Source: Rhodobacteraceae bacterium HTCC2083
Lineage (GTDB): Bacteria > Pseudomonadota > Alphaproteobacteria > Rhodobacterales > Rhodobacteraceae
Assembly (NCBI GenBank): GCA_000156115.1
Contig: DS995276.1
Location: forward strand, 2,810,771 to 2,852,939
Direction: 5' to 3'
Length of the DNA stretch: 42,169 nt
Within the stretch, counting starts at the first letter, position 1, and each line of letters opens with the position of its first letter. Position numbers and translations under genes: made by a program. Below, in pieces: positions 1 to 8,296 of this stretch. A model generated the notes under the pieces. It did no database searches and was not told the DNA's origin. It worked only from the letters and a program-made list of their open reading frames with translations.

Positions 1-174
1 TCACATGCGTCACCCGAAAGCTTTTTGCACCTGCCCGCGGTGGCCATCCCTACCGCGGACTTAGCCCCGTCTGCGCTGAGGTGCGATTTATGCAGGACGA
101 TCAGTATGAGTGGAGACTGTTATTCTATAGCCGACATTCATACGTGACGCAGAGAATGGCCGTAGAGAGCCCAC
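1..174. repeat. Dispersed repeat, copy A (window edge)
   Basis: Bases 1-174 match 14162-14335 in the same orientation with scattered substitutions. The copy starts inside the right arm of the GTGACGCAT inverted repeat seen complete at 14058-14176, so the window begins in the middle of a repeat. The similarity fades after about 174. No protein reading frame is conserved between the copies, so the repeat is most likely non-coding. Confidence 0.8.
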
Positions 175-500
175 TTTGACCGATGCTGCGCGACGCAAAG
201 ATGGCTGCATTTCGAGGAAAACAGACATTCGCTGCGCCCACAAACTAAATTGGACAACTTAAAGAAAGCAGACACTCATGACTGCGATCTATTTTTTGCG
301 ATCTGCATCCGCAGCTAACGGAAAGAAAAATCCCAAATTACCAGATGCCGCAAACTGTTCCAATGTCCACAACAGGAGGTGTAGTATCCTTGCAGGTTGT
401 GCCTAGAGCTAGATCGTCGATCAAACCATAGCCATACGTGACGCTCTAAAAATCCTACGTTCTATCGACATGGCTGAGCAACTTCGCATACAAACTTTGA
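175..500. other. Non-coding stretch upstream of the LysR gene
   Basis: I see no convincing gene here. The short open frames are not conserved and lack a ribosome-binding site. The first part looks like further degenerate repeat material. The last part should hold the promoter of the LysR-type gene, but I cannot place a -35/-10 pair with confidence. Confidence 0.5.
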
Positions 501-1508
501 ATGGGCCCACTTGTGATTGCTTTGACGCCGTCGAGCTGGGTTTGCAAAGAGGTGCGACAAATTTTGGGTAAAGGCTTTCAAAAAGGCATAACGCTTCGGC
601 ACTTGCGTGCTTTGGTGGCACTCTCAGACCTGAAGCTGGTCGCACGGGTTTCCGAAGCGCTAGGGGTGACGCAGCCAGCCGTGTCAAAGCAGATTGCTGA
701 GTTGGAAAAGATCGTTGGCGTGCCTGTCGTCACACGGGATCGCAACCGCTTGTATCTGACACCCATCGGTATCCGCCTTGCAGATCATGCGCGCCAAGCA
801 CTTGGCCAACTTGATCGCGCGGCATTTGACATTGAAGCGATGACCAGTGGCGTTTCTGGGTCTGTCTCAATAGGCGTTGTCAGTTCGGTTGCACCGACCT
901 TGCTGCCCGGAACGATTGCACTGTTTAAGCGCAGCACGCCGCAAGCGAACGTATCTGTTTCCGAAGGGCATTTTGTTGAACTCTTGCCGCAGCTCGAGGC
1001 GGGTGCCTTGGATCTAGTGATCGCGAGGATATGGCAGCCGCAGGAATTGGCTGAGATTGACCAAATGGCATTGTTCTCCGAACCTATCGTCGTAGTGGCT
1101 GGGCGAAATCATCCGATTGCGCAATCCAGTGAAGTAGAATGGGCAGATGTCATCAATTATCCATGGATATTGCCACAATCAAACTCAGTTGCGCGACAAG
1201 CCGTAGACGCGCTCTTTGCGTCGAATGGACTGCCTCCACCCAACAATACAATTGCATCCTTGTCGCTTGCTTTGAACCTGGAACTTTTACAGGCGATGCC
1301 CGCGCTTGGCTTGTTGCCGGCGAGGCTTGCTCAGGCGCAGGCAGCGCGAGGTCAGACTGTGATCCTACCGCTTGAAACGCAGGACTTGTTGTCGGAAGCA
1401 CGCTGTTTTTGGCGTAAAGATCAAGTCTCGAAGAACGCGACACTTTCGTTGTTCTTGAAATGCCTTCAACAAGCCACTGAAGACATAAATACCATTCCTT
1501 TTGGTTAA
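501..1508 (+). CDS. LysR-family transcriptional regulator
   Basis: A DNA-binding regulator that probably responds to the substrate of the amidase/TRAP genes just downstream on the same strand. The winged helix-turn-helix lies at about residues 31-90 (TLRHLRALVALSD, then a VTQPAVSKQIAELE recognition region), followed by a LysR substrate-binding domain to the C-terminus. The ATG at 501 gives 335 residues, with about 25 more before the helix-turn-helix than is usual. That ATG has no ribosome-binding site. GTG at 552, or TTG at 564 with GAGG 11 bases upstream, would give a more typical LysR N-terminus. Most LysR genes are divergent from their target, whereas this one is co-directional with a 117-base gap, so it may be autoregulated and read into the operon. 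Family is clear; target is inferred from position. Confidence 0.9.
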   Translation: MGPLVIALTPSSWVCKEVRQILGKGFQKGITLRHLRALVALSDLKLVARVSEALGVTQPAVSKQIAELEKIVGVPVVTRDRNRLYLTPIGIRLADHARQALGQLDRAAFDIEAMTSGVSGSVSIGVVSSVAPTLLPGTIALFKRSTPQANVSVSEGHFVELLPQLEAGALDLVIARIWQPQELAEIDQMALFSEPIVVVAGRNHPIAQSSEVEWADVINYPWILPQSNSVARQAVDALFASNGLPPPNNTIASLSLALNLELLQAMPALGLLPARLAQAQAARGQTVILPLETQDLLSEARCFWRKDQVSKNATLSLFLKCLQQATEDINTIPFG

Positions 1509-1625
1509 CGTTGTTGGTGTATATTTCAATTTTGTTAGCGCTCGGCGTTCTTTATCGTAACCAAGCGCGCAGTTTGGGAGGGCTTGGGTGTCTGTTCGGA
1601 TCACAAACAAAATTGGTAGAGACCT

Positions 1626-3155
1626 TTGAGCCAAGAGGGTTTACTTGCGCGCTCGGCTTGCGACGTTCTCGCAGCTTTTGAAGCCAAAAGCTTGACGCCA
1701 AGTGAGTATCTGGCAGCCTGCCTCGAAGCAATTTCATGTTATAACCCCAAGATAAACGCATTGGCTGCAATGGACGTTGATGCTGCAATTGTTTTGGCAG
1801 CAGCCGCAACGAAGCGTTGGGAGACCGGATGCCCGATGGGGCCGCTCGACGGATTACCGATTGGCGTAAAGGATTTACAGAACACCAAAGGTCTTCTGAC
1901 AACCCACGGCAGCGTCCGAACGCGTGGTTTTGTGCCCGACGAAGATTTGCTGATGGTTGGGCGTCTGCGTGCAGCAGGTGCAATCGTACTTGCCAAAACA
2001 AACGTTCCTGAAATGGGTGCCGGAGGCAACAGCCGTAATCCGGTTTGGGGTGCGACGGGCAATCCTTTTGATGCAAATCTCATTGCGGGCGGCTCGTCTG
2101 GTGGTTCTGCCTCAGCGCTTGCGGCCAACCTCTTGCCGCTCTGTACGGGGTCGGACACAGGCGGCTCGCTCCGAATGCCAGCAGCACTTTGCGGCGTTGT
2201 CGGGTATCGTCCGTCAGTTGATGTGATCGCCCATCCCACGCGGCCTTTGGGGTGGTCTGGCATATCGGTACTTGGTCCAATGGCGCGTACGGTGGATGAC
2301 CTGACGCTGATGCTTGATGTATGTCAGGGCGACGATCCGGACGATCCGCTTTCTGCTCCCTCTGTCAAAGGCCGATTCATAAATCTGATATCGGCTGACT
2401 TGAAAGACTTGCGCGTTGGCTTCAGCGAGGATTTTGGCGGCGCACCTGTAGATCAGAGCATTCGTGAGACCTTTCAAGACCGCCTAGATAATCTGCGACC
2501 ACACGTTAAAGAGTGTCGTGCCGCCGATCTAAACTTAGGGGATATGGACCGTTGCTTCGATATTCTACGCGCCGAGAGTTTTGGTGCCGCATTTGGCAAG
2601 GCCGTTCAAGAAGACCCCGACAGCTTTGGTTCTCATATCAAAGATAACGTTGCACTTGGGCGCTCCATGTCATTGGCCGACCGGGGCTGGGCGCATGCCG
2701 AACAGACGCGTATTCTGCGCAAGTTCAACAAGCTGATGAATGACTTCGATCTGATTGTTCTACCTACGTCACCTGTATCACCGTTTCGTTGGACTCAATC
2801 CTACGCCCATGAAATCGATGGTCAGAACATGGACATATATTATCGCTGGCTGGCGCTATGCTATCGCGGGTCTCTCACGGGTGGGCCATCGATTACACTG
2901 CCTTGTGGACGGGATGCGGATGGCATGCCCTTTGGCCTTCAAATGTTGGGGGCCGTGCGCTGCGATGAGCGCCTGTTGGCTGCCGCAAAAGCGGTTGAAA
3001 CCCATTTCGAAAGCGTGGCGGAGACAGCACGGCCTTTAGCGGATATGGAAAACCTCGCCTATTCGACTGTGGATCTACGCTCTATCGTGACCCATCCACC
3101 TATTTGGACCGCAAAAACAGCTTCCAAAACGCAGCCACTGCGCACGGCGGTGTAA
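1626..3155 (+). CDS. Amidase-signature family hydrolase
   Basis: Hydrolyses a carboxamide (or a related C-N bond) to a carboxylate and ammonia or amine, probably in the cytoplasm since no signal peptide is seen. At 509 residues it has normal family length. The Ser-cisSer-Lys triad is intact: Lys82 in GVKDLQ, the GGSSGGS motif at 155-161, and nucleophile Ser181 in SDTGGSLRMP. The start appears to be TTG at 1626, because the amidase N-terminal helix begins within a few residues and no ATG occurs until residue 49. One base separates its stop from the TRAP permease start, so the two are co-transcribed. The context suggests the amide enters through the TRAP system. Similarity to GatA is family-level only; no GatB or GatC partner is present, so an aminoacyl-tRNA role is unlikely. 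The substrate cannot be read from sequence. Confidence 0.9.
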   Translation: MSQEGLLARSACDVLAAFEAKSLTPSEYLAACLEAISCYNPKINALAAMDVDAAIVLAAAATKRWETGCPMGPLDGLPIGVKDLQNTKGLLTTHGSVRTRGFVPDEDLLMVGRLRAAGAIVLAKTNVPEMGAGGNSRNPVWGATGNPFDANLIAGGSSGGSASALAANLLPLCTGSDTGGSLRMPAALCGVVGYRPSVDVIAHPTRPLGWSGISVLGPMARTVDDLTLMLDVCQGDDPDDPLSAPSVKGRFINLISADLKDLRVGFSEDFGGAPVDQSIRETFQDRLDNLRPHVKECRAADLNLGDMDRCFDILRAESFGAAFGKAVQEDPDSFGSHIKDNVALGRSMSLADRGWAHAEQTRILRKFNKLMNDFDLIVLPTSPVSPFRWTQSYAHEIDGQNMDIYYRWLALCYRGSLTGGPSITLPCGRDADGMPFGLQMLGAVRCDERLLAAAKAVETHFESVAETARPLADMENLAYSTVDLRSIVTHPPIWTAKTASKTQPLRTAV

Positions 3156-3156
3156 T

Positions 3157-4440
3157 ATGTGGCTGGTCCCCTTCATCTTTGTTCTGTTGCTGATCAGTGG
3201 CACGGCATTTGCTTATCTGATGGGGGCGGTATCTGTCCTAACCTTTGTTGCTGTCGACAAAACACAGTTTCTCTCGATCCTGCCACAACGTATTTTCGCC
3301 CAGCTGGACGTCTTCGCCTTTATGGCGATGCCACTGTTTATCCTGACCGCTGAAATCATGAGCCGCGCAGGCGTTACGCGCAGCTTGATCGATTTTGCTA
3401 TGGCCATTGTTGGTCGGTTTCGCGGTGGCTTGGGTCATGTGAATATCCTCACCAGTGTGTTTTTTGCTGGCATCTCGGGCTCAGCCATTGCCGATAGCGC
3501 CGCTTTGTCGCGCACTTTCGTGCCGGAAATGAAGGCACGTGGCTATGATCCCTATTACGCAGGGGCGATCACGGCGGCATCCTCGATGATCGGGCCAATC
3601 ATTCCGCCGTCTATCATCATGATCATCTATGGTGGTCTAACGGGGGCTTCTGTAGCAGCCCTGTTCATTGCTGGTGTGATCCCCGGTTTGATGCTTGCAG
3701 CAGCACTAATGCTTTTGAACGCGATCATCGCGCAGATCAAAGGGCATCCGGGCGGGACATCTGACGATCTGCCGCGTTTCTTGCCCAGCTTGCTGAACGC
3801 AGCACCTGCTTTGTGCCTGCCTGTGGTGATCCTTGGCTCACTTGTCTTCGGGCTGGCAACACCAACGGAAGGATCGGCAATCGCTGTGTTCTTCGCGCTC
3901 TTGGCCGGACAATTCTACAATGGACTCAACTGGCGCATGATCTTTGACGCGGTGGAGGCCACTGCAAAGATGACTGGCACGATCTTTATCATTCTCGCAG
4001 CGATTTCGGTGCTGGGCTATTTAGCGGGGCAATTGGGCTGGTCGCAGGCTTTGGCGAATTGGGTGGAGTCTTTTGGGCTGACGGGCACAAAGTACCTCGT
4101 CTTCCTAATCGGTATTTTCCTGATTGCGGGCATGTTCATGGACACGCCCGTGGCCCTGACCCTGCTGATCCCGTTGTTCGCACCCCAAGCACTGGACCAA
4201 GGCATAAGCCCGATCCACCTTGGCATCGTGTTGTGTTTCAATCTGTGCGTTGGTCTGATTACGCCACCGCTGGGCAAATGCCTTGTGGTCGTATCGGCGC
4301 TCACAAATCTTAGTTACTGGCGGCTGGCTTATGCTGTGTTGCCCTTCATTTTCGTTCAGGTGCTGTTGTTGCTGGCGCTGGTCTATTGGCCCGCGCTCAG
4401 TCTTACGTTGCCACGCCTGTTCGGATTTTCTGTGAACTAA
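3157..4440 (+). CDS. dctM: TRAP transporter large permease subunit (DctM type)
   Basis: The large membrane subunit of a tripartite ATP-independent periplasmic transporter, which drives solute uptake with an ion gradient. The protein has 427 residues, the usual length for unfused DctM, and is hydrophobic throughout with many predicted membrane helices. Family segments include FMAMPLFILTAEIMSRAGVT, the ISGSAIADSAA stretch, and GPIIPPSIIMIIYGG at about 148-162. The ATG at 3157 lies one base after the amidase stop, suggesting translational coupling. The gene precedes dctP and dctQ, whereas the common order is P-Q-M. The permease ends 23 bases before dctP. Confidence 0.95.
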   Translation: MWLVPFIFVLLLISGTAFAYLMGAVSVLTFVAVDKTQFLSILPQRIFAQLDVFAFMAMPLFILTAEIMSRAGVTRSLIDFAMAIVGRFRGGLGHVNILTSVFFAGISGSAIADSAALSRTFVPEMKARGYDPYYAGAITAASSMIGPIIPPSIIMIIYGGLTGASVAALFIAGVIPGLMLAAALMLLNAIIAQIKGHPGGTSDDLPRFLPSLLNAAPALCLPVVILGSLVFGLATPTEGSAIAVFFALLAGQFYNGLNWRMIFDAVEATAKMTGTIFIILAAISVLGYLAGQLGWSQALANWVESFGLTGTKYLVFLIGIFLIAGMFMDTPVALTLLIPLFAPQALDQGISPIHLGIVLCFNLCVGLITPPLGKCLVVVSALTNLSYWRLAYAVLPFIFVQVLLLLALVYWPALSLTLPRLFGFSVN

Positions 4441-4463
4441 CCAAACCTAAGGGAGGACGACCA

Positions 4464-5438
4464 ATGAAACTCAAGGCACTTACACTGGCGGCATTGCTCG
4501 CGATGGCTACATCTGCTTCAGCAGAGGTCAAAATTGCACTGGACAGCAAACCGGATCTGGAAACATCAGGCTCTTACAACTGGGCATTCGCCTTTGGCAA
4601 CGCGCTCAAAGAGGCAGGTATGGACGTGCGCGAAATGCCACGCGGCTCTGTCGGCAACGAAGCCGAAAAATTCGATCAAGTTTCAACTGGCTTGCTCGAA
4701 GTATCACTCTCAGACGTACGCGCCGTCGCACAGGTTGATCCTTTTATCTATGGGGTTCGCTTGCCATATATTTTCAGCGACATTGGACACATGGACCGCG
4801 CCTTGGCTGCCGGAGATGTTTACACGCGCATCAATGAAAACCTTGCCAAACAAGACGCGGTTCTTTTGGCTTTGGCACCGCTTGGGCCAGCCTCTGGGGT
4901 GATTACGACAACGCAAGCTGTGCGCTCACCCGCGGATATGGCCAGCCTGCGGATGCGGGCTTTGGATGATGCGCAAATTGCGATGTATCAGGCGTGGGGG
5001 TCCAGCGGCACAATCGTGCCTTGGGGCGAAGTCCCAGCGGGCCTGCAAACAGGTGTGATCGACGGGTACCTGAATTCGCCTTTCATACCGGTGATGTTCG
5101 GTCAAACGGACTTCATTAAGAATTTCGCCAATGCCGATGTGATCTGGCCGCTGCGGGCCGTAATTGTCTCAAAGGCTTGGCATGACGGATTGTCTGACGC
5201 GGACCGTGCTGCAGTGGATGCGGCGGTTGTCACAGCTGATGCGGCAGCACGCGAATGGCTCGCGGCAGCATCGGTAAACGGGTTGACCGCGCTTGAGGAA
5301 AAAGGCGTAACAGTTCAGCGCCTGACACCTGAGGAACGCGCGGTTTTCCGCGAAGCATCATTGCCAGTCTACGATTCAGACCTGATGTCAGCGGAAGACA
5401 CTGCACTTTGGAAAAAGCTCTCTGACGATAACCGCTAA
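4464..5438 (+). CDS. dctP: TRAP transporter substrate-binding protein (DctP type)
   Basis: The periplasmic solute receptor of the TRAP system. The start at 4464 is chosen because GGGAGG lies 8-9 bases upstream and the protein then opens with a classic Sec signal peptide (MKLKALTLAALLAMATSASA, cleavage near residue 20). The mature part has the DctP fold, including the TPEERAVFREASLPVY segment near the C-terminus. Total length is 324 residues, normal for the family. In most DctP proteins an arginine binds a substrate carboxylate; here the ligand could be an amide-bearing acid, given the amidase upstream, but that is inference. A GC-rich hairpin follows directly (5446-5470), probably raising the level of this subunit over the permease. 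Confidence 0.95.
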   Translation: MKLKALTLAALLAMATSASAEVKIALDSKPDLETSGSYNWAFAFGNALKEAGMDVREMPRGSVGNEAEKFDQVSTGLLEVSLSDVRAVAQVDPFIYGVRLPYIFSDIGHMDRALAAGDVYTRINENLAKQDAVLLALAPLGPASGVITTTQAVRSPADMASLRMRALDDAQIAMYQAWGSSGTIVPWGEVPAGLQTGVIDGYLNSPFIPVMFGQTDFIKNFANADVIWPLRAVIVSKAWHDGLSDADRAAVDAAVVTADAAAREWLAAASVNGLTALEEKGVTVQRLTPEERAVFREASLPVYDSDLMSAEDTALWKKLSDDNR

Positions 5439-5445
5439 ACTAGTA

Positions 5446-5470
5446 GGCGGGCTGCACCCTGCGGCCCGCC
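5446..5470 (+). terminator. Intercistronic hairpin between dctP and dctQ
   Basis: GGCGGGCTGC and GCGGCCCGCC pair over about 10 bp (one T-G pair) around the loop ACCCT. It starts 7 bases after the dctP stop and has no T-run, so it is more likely an mRNA-stabilising or attenuating hairpin than a full terminator. Comparable hairpins follow the two ABC binding-protein genes in this window. Confidence 0.6.
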
Positions 5471-5490
5471 CTCCATTCCCGGAGAGACAC

Positions 5491-6018
5491 ATGCGCAACT
5501 TTATCATTAGCACTAGCGACAGCTTGCATCTGCTCATGCGCCGCGTTGCTGTCATTGCAGTTTGTGTGATGTTCGTGACAGTCGTGGTGCAGATCATCGC
5601 GCGCTATGTTTTCTCTTCGCCCCCCGTCTGGACCGAAGATGTCGCCCGCTACGCGATGGTGTGGACCGGATTGCTGGGCGCGACGCTATCTTTCAAGACT
5701 CAATCAGATGCGGTGTTGATGCAAAGCGTTTTCCCTGAACCACCTCATGTTTTGGCGTCTTTTGCGAAAGCTATCCAAAGCGTCGCTGTGCTGACTTTCA
5801 TCCTGCCCGTGATCTATTTTTGCTTCATCGGCCTGCGGGGAGGATTTGCAAAAGGGTACCTTGCACGGCAATCAGGCCTGACAGCAGATACGTTGGGGAT
5901 TCCAATGGTCTGGATTTCTGTGGCGGTTCCTTTGTCCATGATCATCATACTGATCCACCTCTTTGCTAGATGGGCAGGAGATGATGCGGCAGAAGATAAA
6001 ACCGTACAGCTCGACTGA
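5491..6018 (+). CDS. dctQ: TRAP transporter small permease subunit (DctQ type)
   Basis: The small membrane subunit that pairs with DctM. It has 175 residues, with four hydrophobic segments at about 18-40, 53-70, 94-115 and 134-156, the standard DctQ layout, including the family-typical FSSPPVWTEDVARYAMVWTGLLGA stretch after the first helix. The ATG at 5491 has a GGAGAG ribosome-binding site 6 bases upstream. It is the last gene of the operon; no clear terminator follows and a long gene-free, repeat-bearing stretch begins. Confidence 0.93.
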   Translation: MRNFIISTSDSLHLLMRRVAVIAVCVMFVTVVVQIIARYVFSSPPVWTEDVARYAMVWTGLLGATLSFKTQSDAVLMQSVFPEPPHVLASFAKAIQSVAVLTFILPVIYFCFIGLRGGFAKGYLARQSGLTADTLGIPMVWISVAVPLSMIIILIHLFARWAGDDAAEDKTVQLD

Positions 6019-6377
6019 AATACCTCTGGTCGATCAATCTTCCAAACTGCTGCAACCGGTCAAGCGGACCAAATCTATTTAAGGCGCTGGAAGCGGTGCT
6101 AAGCGCAATTTGCATAGTTTTAGATGCGAATTATCCAGTAGTGGATTCAGGGGAAATCGAAGGCAGCGGCCATTGATTCGAAAGCGCCAAAGGTTTGAAA
6201 AGTCCCGTACTCTGTCAGTTTATGCGCGTAGCAGCGAAAGGGCGCTTTAAGACCCACTTTATTCTACTGGCTTGAATGGCTGCTCTGGTGAAACCTGCTG
6301 CACTTCAAAATCCATCCTGCTAAAACTATGAGGAAGTGCTGCGTCAGAGACATGCCCAAACCTCAATGTAGGGAAGT

Positions 6378-6497
6378 CCGCGTTGTGTGATTTCAGACGA
6401 GCCGCAGCGAACGGCACGTATTCACGAACCAATCGTTGGTGCGTAACGCGGCTGAGGTCGGCTGGGTGCGGAGTGATCAGCTATCGGGTGGGGGTAG
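6378..6497. repeat. Dispersed repeat, copy C
   Basis: About 120 bases match 42045-42163 in the same orientation with few substitutions, from CCGCGTTGTGTGA to GGGGTAG. The last 37 bases (6461-6497) also match 14022-14058. Copy C stops matching exactly where copies B and D continue into the GTGACGCAT inverted repeat, so it lacks that part. Confidence 0.85.
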
Positions 6498-6534
6498 CTT
6501 GCTCGTTTCGCGAGGCCTGCCGCGCCATGACGAT

Positions 6535-6602
6535 GGACACCCATTTAGGGGGGTGTCCTCGTCCGTCTGGATGGGAGGCGGACAAGGGGCGGACGTGTCC
6601 GC
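6535..6602. repeat. Two short palindromes
   Basis: GGACACCC at 6535-6542 and GGGTGTCC at 6551-6558 form a perfect 8-bp inverted repeat with an 8-base loop. GCGGAC-GT-GTCCGC at 6589-6602 is a second one. The 15 bases CGGACGTGTCCGCTA at 6590-6604 recur exactly at 13912-13926. They resemble insertion-sequence ends, but no transposase accompanies them. Confidence 0.6.
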
Positions 6603-6912
6603 TAGGTGTCTTTGCTGCCTTTGATTGAGAACCCAATTTGTGTCAGTCGTCTTGAGCGCTCCTCTAGCCATTTAGGCACATGAGGTCGAGACTGATTAGT
6701 GAGGATACTTCGCGAAGGCAAACGCGGGATTAGCCAAAGTAGAGCGAGGGGAGCGATTTCTACATAACTTACATAACCAATGCTCGCTTCAGCCCCCTTA
6801 ATTCCAATTACCTCTTAATAATTGCATAAAAACAGTGGTTTAGGGGGTATTAATAAGGTTCAGCTTAAAGGCTCAACTTGCTCCACCTCTTCCCCCTAAT
6901 TGGACTGGAAAT

Positions 6913-6956
6913 AGCGCCACGGCGGTTTGCTCCACCGTGGCGCTCTTCTCTTTTTT
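6913..6956 (+). terminator. Strong hairpin with T-run, plus-strand orientation
   Basis: AGCGCCACGGCGG (6913-6925) pairs with CCACCGTGGCGCT (6932-6944) over 13 positions, one a mismatch or wobble, followed by CTTCTCTTTTTT. This is an intrinsic-terminator shape for plus-strand transcription. It lies just past the stop of the minus-strand VapE gene, where it could also protect the 3' end of that transcript. No plus-strand gene is visible directly upstream. Confidence 0.7.
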
Positions 6957-6961
6957 GCGTA

Positions 6962-8296
6962 TTAAAGTGGTAATTTTGGCTCAGGTAAGGGGAGTGCAAA
7001 GATCGTCCTCCCTTTATGATCACCTGAGGTGAACTTTAACCCTGTGCTCTTGAAGCCTGCAGCGTTTAACGCGCCTCTTAGCCGATGTTGGAGCTGTGGA
7101 GACATCTTGACGGCTGAAGTGTCCTCATCATCCGAGGCAACAGCAGCCAGTGCCTCCCGCATACAGGTTTCACTCTTCCCTGATGTTTCAAGCCACTCTG
7201 CGACCTCATCGAACAAAGGGTCCACGGAGGCGCGCTGCAGCTGCTGATTTTTAGCAAGACTTTCTTCAGCGCTGGTTAACCACCAGCGCTCGCCCGCATC
7301 GTAGAGTGCTTTGGCTGCCGTCCAAATTTTATCTCGGTCGCTGCGGATGGCATCGATATCTACAGTGTCGAGTTTGATTGGCCAGAACCGTCGATTGCCT
7401 GTCTCGTCTCGCAAGTAATCCATGCGGTTAGTCGTTCCCACAAATATGCATCTACGTTGGTAGATCACTTCATTGCGCCCATATGCTGGCCTAAACTTCT
7501 CCTCCGTGCGCGTTATGTAAGCTTTTACCTGCTCTACAGCGGACTTGGATACTGAGGATAGCTCTGCCAGTTCGATGATCCATTTGCCTCGGACGTAATC
7601 TGATGCATCTTTGGTATCGAGCCTTGGCACAGTATCACCAAAATATTCATCGCCACAAAGTGTACGAACTGCGGTTGATTTCCCTACGCCTTGGGGACCT
7701 TCAAGTATCAAAGCGTGATCGGCTTTACAGCCTGGCTCGATCGCTCGCGCGACGGCAGAGATCAGCCACTTTTGGAACACTAATTCTGAGTAACGCAGAG
7801 TATCGGGATGCTCGTTCCATTTGTATAACCCGAAGTGTGTCTCAACAACACTGGCGAGATACTTACGGGCGTTTTCTGCCGACTGCTTTTGTAATCCCTG
7901 CAGGTAGTGATGAATGGGTGAGATCTTGTGCTCTCGCGCAGCTAAAGCAATTGCGTCAAAGACATCGCTTTTTATTACTTTTGCCCATTTGAGCCGACGG
8001 TTTAACCAAACCCTCACGTGGCCTACATCCTCATCGCGCAATGGTCTAGGTCGATGTAGTTTTGGATTGCCTCGGCTACCTGGCAGAGGACGTGTCACTA
8101 TGTACTGCTCAGTCAGTTCATTAAAAGCAAAGACGCCACTCCATTCGGAAAGGCCGTCCAAAATTGTGACTATGTTGCTGAGCGACTGCACGATTCTGTG
8201 ATCATTTGTGTCTAGCTTAAGTTGGTCGAGCCTTTGCGCTTTGCGGCCGTCGCCAAATTCGATGGGTTCTGACTGAGTCAATTTCTTGATGTCCAT
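6962..8296 (-). CDS. VapE/VirE-type P-loop ATPase of the integrative element
   Basis: Belongs to the virulence-associated E family, helicase-like ATPases common in phages, P4-type elements and satellites, where they work with a primase in element replication. The start at 8296 gives 444 residues; ATG overlaps the upstream stop as TAATG and has GGGGAG upstream. Walker A is GPQGVGKST at about 200-208. A Walker B-like IIELAEL lies at about 240-246 and a sensor-like FVGTTN follows. A GNRRFWPI segment typical of the family comes after these. The C-terminal part resembles a winged-helix tail. It is the last gene of a minus-strand operon that starts with the integrase. Family is clear; the replication role is known for relatives and inferred here. 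Confidence 0.9.
   Translation of the reverse strand: MDIKKLTQSEPIEFGDGRKAQRLDQLKLDTNDHRIVQSLSNIVTILDGLSEWSGVFAFNELTEQYIVTRPLPGSRGNPKLHRPRPLRDEDVGHVRVWLNRRLKWAKVIKSDVFDAIALAAREHKISPIHHYLQGLQKQSAENARKYLASVVETHFGLYKWNEHPDTLRYSELVFQKWLISAVARAIEPGCKADHALILEGPQGVGKSTAVRTLCGDEYFGDTVPRLDTKDASDYVRGKWIIELAELSSVSKSAVEQVKAYITRTEEKFRPAYGRNEVIYQRRCIFVGTTNRMDYLRDETGNRRFWPIKLDTVDIDAIRSDRDKIWTAAKALYDAGERWWLTSAEESLAKNQQLQRASVDPLFDEVAEWLETSGKSETCMREALAAVASDDEDTSAVKMSPQLQHRLRGALNAAGFKSTGLKFTSGDHKGRTIFALPLPEPKLPL

Larger units (their letters stand above)
6019..6961. other. 943-base gene-free stretch with repeat fragments
   Basis: No supported gene. It holds dispersed repeat copy C (6378-6497), two palindromes (6535-6558 and 6589-6602) and a hairpin with a T-run (6913-6956). 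Short frames at 6383-6628 run through the repeat and are not conserved. The left boundary of the integrative element should lie here or be lost. I looked for a second copy of the tRNA-Thr 3' end and found none. Confidence 0.7.

Noticed and set aside
1626-3155. GatA subunit of the tRNA amidotransferase
   Set aside because: The signature motifs are shared across the family, but GatB and GatC are absent and the gene is coupled to a TRAP transporter.
6383-6628. Small plus-strand genes in the repeat region
   Set aside because: Two overlapping frames cover the same repeat, neither is preserved in copy D, and their composition looks random.
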